From NCBI GenBank assembly GCA_949317995.1, contig OX439040.1:55834089-55898088 (forward strand): 64,000 nt of DNA, written 5' to 3'. Numbering within the stretch: the stretch's first letter is position 1; every line of letters begins with the position of its first letter. Source of the stretch: Acholoe squamosa (Eukaryota; Annelida; Polychaeta; Phyllodocida; Polynoidae). Made by a program: the position numbers and the translations under genes. Positions 1 through 11,944 of this stretch are shown in pieces. Under the pieces are notes generated by a model. The model saw only the letters and a program-made list of their open reading frames with translations. It was not told where the DNA came from and ran no database searches.

Positions 1-575
1 TGATAAAGAATGGCAAAAGGATATGATTTGAATCGATATGTTTGATTAAAAATGTAAAAAATAAGGTGTTCGCCCTGTCGTTAATTCGCATCACAAAGCC
101 GTGACCCAAATAACCATGGAAATTGGGTCGGGCATGCGCAGATAGAACCAAAATCCAAAATGGCGGACAGCGAGACCATCGACTCACGGTGCCATGCAAA
201 CTGCTGGATTATAACAAAATGGAGGAGAATTACACTGTCTTATGCATTTTTATGGTTAATATGGATCATTATTCAAGACCTGCTGGTATTGTGCAATGCT
301 TAACTCGCCAGGAGAGGAGTTATTTGCCAATGAAACATACGGGCGATAATGGATGCATTCTCCATTGGCTTAACCATTGACAGTGATAATGCTCGCAGAA
401 AACATGAAGTTAGTATCAGAAGGGGCCAAAAAGTAGAGATTAAGTGCCTTTTCGAGTTACTTGCATTGCAAAATGCTGTACTATATTTAATTAATTTGTT
501 AGCAATATATGAAGCCCGAGTTAATTGTGAGTGATTATACAACGGCAGCCCAAGTACAGCTGTGTGATTATTATG
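1..575. other. Intergenic, no gene recognised
   Basis: Only short open frames without recognisable motifs, splice context or codon bias are present on either strand. No RNA gene or repeat was recognised. Confidence 0.5.
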
Positions 576-703
576 TAAGTTATGTATAGATATTGCGCAC
601 CTCGTTGGTTGTATGCTAGGATATCACACAAGGGGCCTGCGACCCCTTGTGTGATATCCTAGCATACAACCAACGAGGTGCCCTATATCTATACCTTACT
701 TAC
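576..703. repeat. Long near-perfect hairpin (foldback)
   Basis: Positions 598-635 are the exact reverse complement of 643-680 (38 bp), separated by a 7-nt loop. With mismatches the pairing extends outward to about 576 and 703 through the ATAGATAT / ATATCTAT segments. There is no coding content. It is either a very short foldback MITE or a recently formed palindrome. Perfect arms imply recent origin or conversion between arms. Confidence 0.85.
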
Positions 704-1629
704 TTTATTACATCCTAAAACCAATCAATAAACAATCAATAAAATATCAATAGATTCAATTTGAAAAAAAAATCATTCCCTATGGGACTCGAAGCACAAG
801 GTTTGACAGCTTGCACCACGAAAAAGATGAACCAGGCCAGGACACAAACGCCTGTACCTGGGGTTTGGAGCCCTACTCGCTGGCCACTATACCATCGGTA
901 TACACGTCGACGGCTTGTTGCGCTGTCTTACTGGTGTGATTGCCTCTATAATTATAATGCCATTCTCACCTTGTACACGCGAAATCCTGGGTCACTACTA
1001 ACCAGGCCAAACCTATGATATTCTATATATACAGGCAAACACACTCTGTTTCTTGTCAGTCCCTGTGGCACACTGCATAGGGAGTTGGATTTGGGATCAG
1101 TACTGTACGGGTTTGACCCCTACCTCTGGCAATGAAATTCTCATAGGTTTTAACATGTGACATATGACATGTAAGTGTGCCTGATATCCATGAATAACAG
1201 GCACTGGGTGCCTTACAAAGCCATGATGCATGCAATATCGACAGGTATCAGAAAGGGAATATCCAGGAAAAGCACTCAGAATCACAGAAATTGTGTAATA
1301 AATGAACGTAGTGCACACCGGAACAAGGCCAAGGCTTGTCCATTATTCCCATGGGATTATTGGAGGCCTTTTATAAGACTTTTTCATTTAAATAGTGCAA
1401 TGCAAGGAATATACTTGTTTTATAAAGACAAATGACAACTCTTCCTTTACATCTTGACTATTGTCTATAATGCACAAATACATCTTGGTGTGAAGAAAAT
1501 CGTCTATTCTGTAAATGATGCGCTCTGATGCATTGGTGCATTATAGGACAACAAGCAGTCTCACTTTTAGGAAGGTCGTTGTCTATTCTCTTAAACAGTA
1601 CAGCCGTAACTTTCATGAATCAGGGCTTC
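704..1629. other. Intergenic, no gene recognised
   Basis: Short open frames only. No splice-bounded coding segment or family resemblance was seen. Confidence 0.5.
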
Positions 1630-1801
1630 TTCCCTAGTCCACTTAAAAGGGCCTGTATCTCTTCTTTATTATCCCCTCGAATGTGTGTGGTGCACACAGG
1701 TGTGGGCACCGACACATCCTCCGAAAATGTGTAATGTAATCCTCGCCATGAATATGACCTTAGCTGTCGTAAATGGCGTTAATCATCTATTACTCACTCA
1801 C
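1630..1801 (-). repeat. Dispersed repeat R1, copy 1 (reverse)
   Basis: Read on the minus strand, this shares a succession of blocks with 21511-21674 and 54951-55139: a TGAGTGAG/TAATAGATG start, TTAATGCCATTT, GGTCATATTCATGG, TACATTACACA, a segment rich in CACACACA, and CCTTTTAAGTGG. The copies differ by indels. The unit is about 170-190 bp and adjoins a TGAG microsatellite at one end, a form common for SINE or LINE tails. The family is not identified. Confidence 0.7.
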
Positions 1802-2473
1802 TTTCATGAATCTGGAGTGTGATGCACCCTGATGTATTTCAGTCACACACTGTGGTCCCCATGGCAACCTAAGTCTTCAGAGATTTCCCTGATTTCAGGG
1901 ATTTTGAAGTTTCAAGGCCCTATACATTCATATAAAAACCCAGGTTTTTGGGCCGATATTGGACCATTTCAGGAATTTTTGTGCTCTGTGACTTTCATCC
2001 CTCACACTTACAACCCAAAGACATGGGGTCACCATTTTGCTAGCATGAATGCTTTACTCTTTAACAGTCTGACAGGACTAGGAAGATAACCCTTAATCAT
2101 GGTCAGTGAAAATTGATGGCCTCATTCAATTGTGACAATGAGATAACAAAGGCTTGCCCTTGGTTATTGGCCATATTGCAGGGATTATGTGCGACCCTTG
2201 TGGAATCATCTTCGGGTACACAGTTAAGGATTAGGCAGGGATTATGATGTGATTAGATCAGTCCAGATCACCTATTGATATAGGACTCAGTATGGAGGAC
2301 CAGTGGATCCGCCATTTTGAATTTCGCTGGTTGAGGTAAAACCCACAGATAAGACATACCCTGATGGGTACCTTGTCCATGGTTGACACCCACTTCCAGG
2401 GACATGCTGGTCCCATCTTATCAGTACTTATTGCCGTTCATTCTTAGGAATGAACGGCTATAGGAGGGGACCC
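1802..2473. other. Intergenic, no gene recognised
   Basis: No supported gene. A short palindrome (CCGTTCATTC / GAATGAACGG) lies at about 2434-2457, just outside the inverted repeat of the next element. Confidence 0.45.
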
Positions 2474-2625
2474 ATTCTTAAATACAAGCTCTCATAGTGG
2501 TGCTTCCTCGCTCTCCATGTATAATCCTGTCATAGGTACAGTATTGAGTATGCCTATACCTGGATTAAAATCTGCAAATCAGTCAAGCATAGAAGTGGTG
2601 GCAGTGGTGGTGTTGGTGGACCTGT
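2474..2625 (+). repeat. Left imperfect terminal inverted repeat
   Basis: Pairs with about 6590-6745 on the other strand. The best-conserved core is GTGGTGCTTCCTCGCTCTCC at about 2497-2516, matched by the reverse complement at about 6696-6715. Confidence 0.7.
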
Positions 2626-2939
2626 TATTGTAGACCCTGGGGACAGAGTGGTGGTAGCCCTGGACACCTCAGGCAGAGCCATGGTATATAGTATATATAG
2701 CCCCCCCCCCACCACCCACCTCTGAATGGTGGTGGTGGCTGTGCTCCTGTGGTGGCCCCATACCTGCCTGGCACCACCTCCCCCAGCACCATGTGGTTCT
2801 CTTCTGCTGGTGATGCATTTCTCAGCACCACTGACTATTAACCCACTAAAGGCCACCTACATGTATATTTATGTATACATGTACACATAAGTATGATGCA
2901 CTTTTTTAGGAGTTTTAAGTGGCGTGGCATTGGATTATT

Positions 2940-5900
2940 TGGAGTCTTGGGACCTTTTTCCATGTGTGTCGGCCATCTTGGTTTGCGGAAACACAGGGAT
3001 CCAGGCCATATATGGTCAATTTTGATCTTAAAAAGTTATCAGATGGATGTAAGTGACCATTGGGACACCTCAACTATCCAATTTTATTGTTCGCCATGTG
3101 TGTCAGCCATCTTGGTTTTAGGAAACACAGGGATCCAGGTCATTTGTGGTCAATTTTGATCTTCAAATGTTATCAGATGGGTGTTAGTGACTATTGGGAG
3201 ACCTCAACTAGCCTATTTTATTGTTTTCCATGTGTGTTCTCTATATATGTCGGCCATCTTTGTTTTAGGAAACACAGGGGTCCAGGCCATATATGGTCAA
3301 CTTCGATCTTCAAAAGTTATCAGATGGATGTTAGTGACCATTGGGGGACCTCAACTACCCAATTTTGTTGTTTTCCATGTGTGTCGGCCACCTTTGTTTT
3401 AGGAAACACAGGGATCCAGGTCATTTGTGGTCAATTTTGATCTTCAAATGTTATCAGATGGGTGTTAGTGACTATTGGGAGACCTCAACTAGCCTATTTT
3501 ATTGTTTTCCATGTGTGTTCTCTATATATGTCGGCCATCTTTGTTTTAGGAAACACAGGGGTCCAGGCCATATATGGTCAACTTCGATCTTCAAAAGTTA
3601 TCAGATGGATGTTAGTGACCATTGGGGGACCTCAACTACCCAATTTTGTTGTTTTCCATGTGTGTCGGCCACCTTTGTTTTAGGAAACACAGGGATCCAG
3701 CTCATATATGGTCAATTTTGATCTTCAAATGTTATCAGATGGATGTTAGTGACCATTGAAAGACCTCAACTACCTAATTCTATTGTTTTCCATATGTGTC
3801 GGCCATCTTTGTTTTAGGATACACAGGGATCCAGGCCATACATGGTCAATTTTGATCTTCAAAAATTATCAGATGGGTGTTAGTGACTATTGGGAGACCT
3901 CAACTAGCCTATTTTATTGTTTTCCATGTGTGTCGGCCATCTTTGTTTTAGGAAACACAGGGATCCAGCTCATATATTGTCAATTTTAATCTTCAAAAGT
4001 TATCAGATGGATGTTAGTGACCATTTGGACACCTCAACTAGCTAATTTTATTGTTCTCCATATATCTCGGCCATCTTTGTTTTAGGAAACACAGGGGTCC
4101 AGGCCATATATGGTCAACTTCGATCTTCAAAAGTTATCAGATGGATGTAAGTGACCATTGGGGGACCTCAACTACCCAATTTTGTTGTTTTCCATGTGTG
4201 TCGGCCATCTTTCTTTTAGGAAACACAGGGATCCAGCTCATATATGGTCAATTTTGATCTTCAAAAGTTATGAGATGGATGTTAGTGACCATTGAAAGAC
4301 CTCAACTACCTAATTCTATTTTTTTCAATATGTGTCGGCCATCTTTGTTTTAGAAAACACAGGGATCCAGGCCATATATGGTCAACTTTGATTTTCAAAA
4401 ATTATCAGATGGATGTTAGTGACCATTGGGAGACCTCAACTAGCCTATTTTATTGTTTTCCATGTGTGTCGGCCGTCTTTGTTTTAGGAAACACAGGGAT
4501 CCAGCTCATATATTGTCAATTTTAATCTTCAAAAGTTATCAGATGGATGTTAGTGACCATTGGGACACCTCAACTAGCTAATTTTATTGTTCTCCATATA
4601 TGTCGGCCATCTTTGTTTTAGGAAACACAGTGATGCAGGCCATATATGGTCAACTTCGATCTTCAAAAGTTATCAGATGGATGTTAGTGACCATTGGGAC
4701 ACCTCAAGTACCTAATTTTATTGTTTTCCATGTGTGTCGGCCATCTTTGTTTTAGGAAACACAGGGATCCAGCTCATATATGGTCAATTTTGATCTTCAA
4801 AAGTTATAAGATGGATGTTAGTGACCATTGAAAGACATCAACTACCTAATTCTATTTTTTTCAATATGTGTCGGCCATCTTTGTTTTAGAAAACACAGGG
4901 ATCCAGGCCATATATGGTCAACTTTGATCTTCAAAATTTTTCAGATGGATGTTAGTGACCATTGGGAGACCTAAACTAGCCTATTTTATTGTTTTCCATG
5001 TGTGTCGGCCATCTTTGTTTTAGGAAACACAGGGATCCAGGTCATATATGGTCAACTTCGATCTTCAAAAGTTATGAGATGGATGTTAGTGACCATTGAA
5101 AGACCTCAACTACCTAATTCTTCTTTTTTTTCAATATTGTGTTGGCCATCTTGGTTTCAGGAATCACAGGGATCCAGGTCATATATGGTCAATTTTGATC
5201 TTCAAAAGTTATGAGATGGAAGTTAGTGACCATTGAAAGACCTCAACTACCTAATTCTTTTTTTTTTTCAATATGTGTCGACCATCTTTGTTTTAGAAAA
5301 CACAGGGGTCCAGGCCATATATGGTCAACTTCGATCTTCAAAAGTTATCAGATGGATGTTAGTGACCATTGGGAGACCTCAACTAGCCTATTTTATTGTT
5401 TTCCATGTGTGTCAGCCATCTTTGTTTTAGGAAACACAGGGATCCAGCTCATATATTGTCAATTTTAATCTTCAAAAGTTATCAGATGGATGTTAGTGAC
5501 CATTGGGACACCTCAACTAGCTAATTTTATTGTTCTCCATATATGTCGGCCATTTTTGTTTTAGGAAACACAGGGATCCAGGCCATATATGGTCAACTTC
5601 GATCTTCAAAAGTTATCAGATGGATGTTAGTGACCATTGGGACACCTCAAGTACCTAATTTTATTGTTTTCCATGTGTGTCGGCCATCTTGGTTTTCGGG
5701 AACACAGGGATCCAGGTCATATGTGGTCAATTTTGATCTTCAAAAGTTATCAGATGGATGTTAGTGACCATTGGGACACCTCAACTAGCTAATTTTATTG
5801 TTCTCCATATATGTCGGCCATCTTTGTTTTAGGAAACACAGGGATCCAGGCCATATAGCTCACATAGCCATTATCAGCTGGGGGCCGCCATTAGACCCCG

Positions 5901-6575
5901 ACGGCACTATGACTAACACCTTCAGCCCCCGACTCCGCAGTATATGCCAGGGATGCCTCCCATTGGTCAATAATACAATAGCCATGTGCCGTATATGGTC
6001 AACTTCGATCTTCAAAAGTTATCAGATGGATGTTAGTGACCATTGGGGGACCTCAACTACCCAATTTTGTTGTTTTCCATGTGTGTTGGCCATCTTTGTT
6101 TTAGGAAACACAGGATCCAGGTCATATATGGTCAATTTTGATCTTCAAAAGTTATGGTTAGTGACCATTTGGACACCTCAACTACCCAATTTTATTGTTT
6201 TCCATGTGTGTCGGCCATCTTGGTTTTAGGAAACACAAGGATCCAGGTCATATGTGGTCAATTTTGATCTTCAAAAGTTATCAGATAGATGTTAGTGACC
6301 ATTGGGACACCTCAACTACCTAATTCTTTTGTTTTCCTTGTGTGTCGGCCATCTTGGTTTCAGGAATCACAGGGATCCAGGCCATATATGGTCAATTTTG
6401 ATCTTCAAAAGTTATCAGATGGATGTTAGTGACCATTGGGACACCTCAACTACCTAATTCTTTTGTTTTCCTTGTGTGTCGGCCATCTTGGTTTAAGGAA
6501 TCACAGGGATCCAGGCCATATATGGTCAATTTTGATCTTCAAAAGTTATCAGATGGATGTTAGTGACCATTGTGA
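2940..6575 (+). repeat. Satellite-like tandem array, ~140-bp unit
   Basis: About 26 units of 137-143 bp. Each contains the ordered blocks TCGGCCATCTTTGTTTTAGG, AACACAGGGATCCAGG, CATATATGGTCAA, TTTGATCTTCAAAAGTTATC, AGATGGATGTTAGTGACCAT and ACCTCAACTA. A two-unit duplication of 281 bp makes about 3110-3390 and 3391-3690 nearly identical. Open frames run through several units because the unit lacks stops in some frames. The translations only repeat the unit and carry no domain, so no protein is annotated. Confidence 0.95.
5857..5993. repeat. Unrelated 137-bp insert inside the array
   Basis: The array breaks after CAGGCCATATA and resumes at GTATATGGTCAAC. The intervening ~137 bp (with CAGCTGGGGGCCGCC and CTTCAGCCCCCGACTCC) is unlike any unit and more GC-rich, yet is one unit long. 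Confidence 0.7.
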
Positions 6576-6589
6576 CACCACCACCACCA

Positions 6590-6745
6590 ATACCACCACC
6601 ACACTACTCCCAACCCTCACACACATTCCTTATTTGCATATTTTAATCCAGGCATAGGTTTACTCCATACTATAGCAATGGGGCAGGATTTTACATGGAG
6701 AGCGAGGAAGCACCACAATCAGAGCATATATTTAAGTATAGGTCC
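6590..6745 (-). repeat. Right imperfect terminal inverted repeat
   Basis: Reverse complement of 2474-2625 with scattered mismatches. Its inner part is a CCACCACC-rich stretch, its outer part TTTAAGTATAGG. Confidence 0.7.
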
Positions 6746-7395
6746 ATTCCAAAGGCCATAGAGTTCATATATAATGATCTTTTTTCCTTGGATCATCATA
6801 GGAATATGCACGGCATTACAGCATTGCTGTGTTTACTTTCCTGAAAGTATGTTATAGATTAATAAATTGCAAAACACACAACATATGAAGGGCTTTTAGA
6901 TTCCGTATTAAAATAATATTTGTTCTGAAAATTTTGATCTACTATCATAAAAAATGTTGTAAATCAATTCTATACTTCTTAGAACATGATATGAATATGC
7001 ACGGCATTACAGCTTTGCTGTGTTTACTTTGCCGAAAATATGGGATAAATTTCTAATCCGGGAAACGCACTGCAATTTAACTGCTTTTAGAATTGATATT
7101 AAACTCAGAATTGATCGTCAAATTTAAATATGAAACCCTAATATCTTGATCATAGATGACAGATCCTAAATTGAATCCTCTCAATTGCATCCTTAACACG
7201 GGCCTCTTGATCATAGATCTTAGATTCTAAATTTTCAATTGAATCCTTAACATAATCTCCTAACCATGGACCCCTTGTATCAGTGTATGTGGCCGGAACC
7301 AGCTCTAAACCTGCTAGGGGCGAATATATGACTAAGTTCATAACAACAACAGAAAACTAATTACACTGATGAAATATATTTGTTTGTATTTACAG
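6746..7395. other. AT-rich spacer or intron
   Basis: Contains two diverged copies of a ~40-bp segment with GAATATGCACGGCATTACAGC and GCTGTGTTTACTTT, at about 6802-6842 and 6991-7031. No coding exon was recognised. It could be intronic to the candidate gene that follows. Confidence 0.4.
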
Positions 7396-8004
7396 GAACC
7401 AAACAGGTGAGCAGGATGTTCAGTTAACCAATGACCACCAACTGGTTAATCGGTACACCGACCCTCGTGCTGCACAGGCAACCAAGGCCCCTGACCAAGG
7501 TAAGAGGCATCCGACAACATAAGGGGGCGATCGATTTCTAACAGGGATAGTGGTGGACTAGCGGATATGCAACGAATTTCTCTCCTCATCCACCCCTTGA
7601 TTGCCCAAAAAACATTTGTTGTATATAGTATCAATACACTCTACGCTCCCGTATGGTGTGTTGGTCTCGATTTTTCTTTTTTATTCTGAAAGATCCCTCA
7701 TTAATAGCATGAAAAAGCTTTTGTTAGCAATCTGAATCTTTTTTTTTTTTTTCATCTAAGCGACTGAAACAAGATGTCTAGTTTTCACACAGGGAATACA
7801 CATTAAACATTGAACACTGCAGTTGATTACCAGTGTATATATTATAAGATTGTTAATTTCCAAAGAGCTTTTGGATTTTAGCACAACGAATTCAATTATG
7901 AATCTATATTTCTGACAGCTTTAATTTTCAAATCGTGTTTTATGTTTGCAGCGCTGCGACCTAAAACGAGCATGGTAGATCGGAGTAAAGGCCATCGAAG
8001 ATGA
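7396..8004 (+). CDS. Candidate last two exons of an unrecognised gene
   Basis: Exon 7396-7499 follows a TTTGTATTTACAG acceptor and ends at an AAG|GTAAGA donor. It is open in the frame starting N-Q-T-G-E-Q. The next acceptor (TTTATGTTTGCAG, ending 7951) opens exon 7952-8004, whose phase matches. The frame continues A-L-R-P-K-T and stops at TGA 8002-8004, giving a basic C-terminus. The two pieces encode about 52 residues rich in Q, N, D and T, without a recognisable domain. No upstream exon was identified; the satellite element or the window edge may separate it. This rests on splice signals, phase and codon content only. Confidence 0.35.
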
Positions 8005-10584
8005 TCAGATATTGAGTTAGACTCTTCACCTCAGAGCTCTAGCAGTCTGACAGGAGACAGACGTGCTGTGACACCACACCATTGACCTTAATGCAATTAG
8101 AGCAGACATTTAGGGACACACTTATGTGGAACAGGTCGTTGACAGACCATAGGATAGCAGCTACTGCTCTCAGAGGTCACACAGTCAGTCCTCTTGGCTA
8201 TGGAACCTGGTGGAGTAGGAGTAATTGCAAAATCAGTTATGAAACACAATTTTGTTGGCCGTTGCTGCACCTTTGCAGATTGTTGGGCTTGCTGGGGGCG
8301 TTGCACCTTTAGTCTGATAGTTGCTGCGTCTGGACACTCAGGTAGTAGTGTAGGGGAATATGATCCATGTCTCCAGGCAACCAAATGGCGGCCAGGACTG
8401 TGAGCACAGGTACAATACCACACCCATGATTAATTGTGAGATTATGATTACAATGCACTGAACAAATGATCTTTGTCTCATGGCACTACAAATAACCATC
8501 CGTCCGCGTGTATATATTGAGTTAATTTCCGTCCCAGGATCTCTTGTCCCAAGAAGTCGTGATATATAATGGTAATATGGTGAATACAATGCACTTGAGA
8601 TTGTAATACAAAAGAAGACGGATGTAGAGCTCTGTACTATATTGCCCTTCTATTTATGAAGTCTTACATGCAATGTGATACTACTGTATGTCAAAATGTA
8701 TATAATTAATCTTATGTGTAGGACATTGTGGGAGCTAGCCAGTCAGGTTTTATGAGCGTTGAATGAAATGTCCACAAGTAAACAGTCCAAAACGGGCTAA
8801 GTAGTGTCCTTAATGAGATCTACCATTGTTATTTACACAATCAGTGCAAAAACGATAAGATAGAGCTAGGGCATATGGGTCAGTGATATGTTTGTAAAGT
8901 ATGTTGTAGATGTGTAAGTGTATGCAGGGAATTAAGCGCTAACACAATGCAATGTGGATAAATTGTGTTTTGTGTTCATTGTTGTGCTCCCAGTCCAGAA
9001 CCAGAACAGCATACATAAACACCATTCCAGAGCTTCATCGTGGGAACTGCAAAAAGGAAAACCTATATCTGTGTCGACCCTTGGCCTCGAAGACATTGAT
9101 GAATTCTGTATAGATATTTTATATGCAACTTTGCTATATTAATGATGTCTTTTTTTCTGGGTGTCTATTGCAAGTGCCATAGTGGCTTTCATGGATCTGA
9201 TCTGAAACTCCGTCCAAATGTATGTGTCATAGATTTTCTTTTTTCCCCTTTGCTTCCTTAAGAGTCGTTATGATACATTTCATGTACATTTTAAGAGAAT
9301 TTGAGGCGTCTTTTCCACAGTTCTAATGTAGTCACCATGAATGTTAGTTGTGTAGTTGTCCCTGTCAGAGCTGTTGGTACATCGGTAAACCTCAAGACTG
9401 TTCCATAGAAAATGTCGATTATAACTAATGGGACTATGTTACTTTAAGTCTTATCAATACATAGAAGATGGAAAGAGCAAGACAATCCTACTCAAATTCA
9501 GTGTACACCATTCACGAAAATCTATTATGGAAATATGAATATTCAAATCGCCCTACTCTTGAAGTCAGTATGACCAAGGATCTCACTCTATTAAGCCGCC
9601 CCTGGATACAAATCAGTTGGAGTTGGTTAGTGTATCTGACATGTCCATTGTACTGTCCACATACTCATTGTCTACCATTGCAATTGAACGTTTATATTAG
9701 TATAGGAGTACAAAAGGTGTTATACGCAATAGCTTACCGTAATTAACATCTAATGCTTCTCCGTCCAGGCATACAAACTTAATATTGGAAACAGCACATG
9801 CAGTTGACGTCTCTAAGAAAATGTTACGCAGGTTATACACAATGACATTGCAAATAAAGACACTATTATATTGACTATTTTTGGCTTACGTCGTTTGTGA
9901 TTATAAATACCATATCTATTACATGTGTTGCTGCCACTCCTATAAAGGTCCTTTCTAACACTTGACAAAGTAGAGCTTATTATTAACATACAACATGGCA
10001 ATGACACACTCCTTATTGACGAACCCAGTGTATTAAATGGGGTGTTTTTTAAATACTTCACTTCTGACCACCCAGGAAGTAAATTCCTAGTGGTTCTTTT
10101 TAAACCAAAATCACTGGCCCCTGCAATGAATATTTTCTTCCTACACTCACACCCTTCGTAGTTGCCAGGGAAATCGTACACGTTTTAGAATGTATCACAA
10201 AAGGGGAAAACTGAAGTACTAAGCAGTACACAGAAAGAATAGGATTTCCCGTATAAAGGGGACAATCTGACAAAAATTTGTGTTGCAGGCATTCATAATT
10301 TTTCAAAATCTGGAGATTCCATATTTAAAAGACTGAATTTGGGGTATCGGCATGCAGCTAAGGCTTCAGGACATACAACCAGTAGCATTTGGTGGGTTGT
10401 TATAGATAAGACAAATGCAATCTTTTCAGGCATCCTTATTTGGTTAGAAAAATGATTGTTTCGGTCGCACAATTTGGACCCGAGATGTGTTAGAATCGTA
10501 AATCAATACACAGAACCGCCCGGCTACACAGAAAAAAAAATCCGACTGACATGATGCTGGATACAGACTCAGGGCATGTCACCA
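8005..10584. other. Intergenic or 3' UTR, no gene recognised
   Basis: May begin with the 3' untranslated region of the candidate gene before it. No further exon, RNA gene or long repeat was recognised. The short frames on both strands lack motifs. Confidence 0.4.
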
Positions 10585-10680
10585 AAAGGAGTAAGATTTG
10601 TTACTCAGTCTGATCCTGGTCAGTCCCAGGACCGGCCAAGTTATCACCTTAGGATCAGACTGAGTATCAAGTCTTATGTC
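10585..10680. repeat. Imperfect hairpin
   Basis: ACTCAGTCTGATCCT near 10605 pairs with AGGATCAGACTGAGT near 10651, and AAGATTTG / CAAGTCTT extend the stem outward. It abuts the MITE at 10681 and may be part of the same composite. Confidence 0.6.
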
Positions 10681-11006
10681 ATGGCTGATACGACCGTCAC
10701 TATAGATTAGTACTAGAACCGCCGTATTCAATGGGGGGCATTGAATACAATGTGTCTGTATTCAATGGGTGTCCGCCATCTTGGATTTTGAACAGATCTG
10801 AGCTGTGTTTCTTTATTTAAAGGCAAAATAACCCCCTAGGCCATGACATAAATGCAAATGTCCATTCCAGGGAATAAATTTGCATCGTATTCACCTCGGT
10901 GAGGCCTGTCCGCATTCAACTCTGCCTATAAGGCATCGTTGAATACGGACAGCCTCACCTCGGTGAATACGATGCAAATTTATTCCCTGGTCATGGACAT
11001 TTGCTT
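10681..11006 (+). mobile_element. Hairpin MITE family H, copy 1
   Basis: Ends in a long hairpin whose arms, about 10856-10920 and 10938-11003, contain AAATTTGCATCGTATTCACC and GAATACGATGCAAATTT around a loop with GCCTATAAGGC. The outer part (GGCTGATACGACCGTCACTA, then CCGTATTCAATGGGGGG) is also found in reverse at 32098-32712. No coding capacity. The two related copies in opposite orientation show that this is a dispersed family. Confidence 0.8.
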
Positions 11007-11665
11007 ATATATTCATTCTGGTGACATTGTCTTAGCCTGGATCCAGCCAGAAGTAAGTTGGATCTCCGTTTTTCTGTATCCAGTAAGAGCGTGCCGAGGC
11101 TTAATGCATGGCCACATTGGATTTGTGGAGAATTCACGGGCGTGGAGATTGGGGGGGGGGGAGGGGGTATGTCACCATACTTTTAACCGCCCCCCCCCCA
11201 CACACACAAAAAAAGGTCAGAGTGTAATTTAAATGAATTTATAATTGGGTTGATTCCTCTCTCAACATCAAAAAAAACAAAAAAACTAGAATTTTGTTTA
11301 CATCATCGGTCACCCGCCCCCATCACTTGCTTAGACCGTTGTACATATAAATGTACGGCACCTCTGATTATTGTGCAAATATTCAGACTATGTTTTGTCC
11401 TGGGGTGCAGCCCCACCTCCCCCCCCCCACCATGTACCCAACCATCCCATGGTCCTCTAATGTCAATGGCTGCAGTCTCTCCCATCCCCTACCCCCTTCA
11501 GAAAAAATAAATGGATCCGCCCCAGCGGAATGCACTATTTTCAAAGTGTGCTTTGGGGCATGTTGCTAGCAGCAAGACTGATTCTGGTGACAGTTTCACC
11601 AAAGTCTCACTTCTTGCTCCTTTCCAGAAGTTAGAAACCTTTTACCATCTAACATAATGACATTA
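11007..11665. other. Intergenic with G/C homopolymer runs
   Basis: Contains G and C runs at about 11149-11166, 11190-11200 and 11416-11430. No gene was recognised. Confidence 0.5.
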
Positions 11666-11941
11666 GAGAGTAGTTATTATATATCAACAGGGGGGGGGGG
11701 GGCTGTCAGGTTTATGGGGGTCGTAAAAATTTCAGACCCCTCTTGAGGGGGGGGGGCTAAAAACATTTTGACCCCTCTTGAGGGGGGGGGGGCTAAGAAA
11801 TAGCTCAAAGAGGGGCGCGAAAATTCTCCATGCGGGGGGCGCAAAAAATCTTGACTGCCATCGAGGGGGTGGGCGTAAAAAATTTCCATGCCTCCGCGCG
11901 AAAACCCACCAGCCCTCTGTTGATAAATAATGACCACTCCC
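11666..11941. mobile_element. MITE family G (TTA target), copy 1
   Basis: Flanked by TTA on both sides (11663-11665 and 11942-11944). The end TGATAAATAATGACCACTCCC is the approximate inverse of the start. The interior has repeated ACCCCTCTTGAGG and G-runs. It is clearly related to 26608-26918. A TTA target and short inverted ends are typical of PIF/Harbinger-type MITEs; that assignment is inference. Confidence 0.7.
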
Positions 11942-11944
11942 TTA

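Larger units (their letters stand above)
2474..6745. mobile_element. TIR-bounded element carrying a tandem array
   Basis: The segment at 2474-2625 and the reverse complement of about 6590-6745 align over more than 100 bp with scattered mismatches. Shared blocks include CTTAAATA, GTGGTGCTTCCTCGCTCTCC, TGGATTAAAAT and a TGG-rich stretch that appears as CCACCACC on the right. Almost everything between them is one tandem array. No transposase frame is present, so the element would be non-autonomous. Inverted ends flanking a satellite suggest that the array was mobilised or expanded inside a transposon. No convincing target duplication was found, and the superfamily is unknown. Confidence 0.65.

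Noticed and set aside
2893-6229. Series of 60-140-codon plus-strand frames with repeated ..GNTG / ..RKHRG.. peptides
   Set aside because: They are the translated tandem unit, shift frame with unit length and have no domain or start context.
7150-7341. Minus-strand 63-codon frame with heptad-like KIYDQEARVKDAIE
   Set aside because: It contains an internal duplication of a ~50-bp DNA segment (TTGATCATAGAT), which explains the regularity. No family was recognised.
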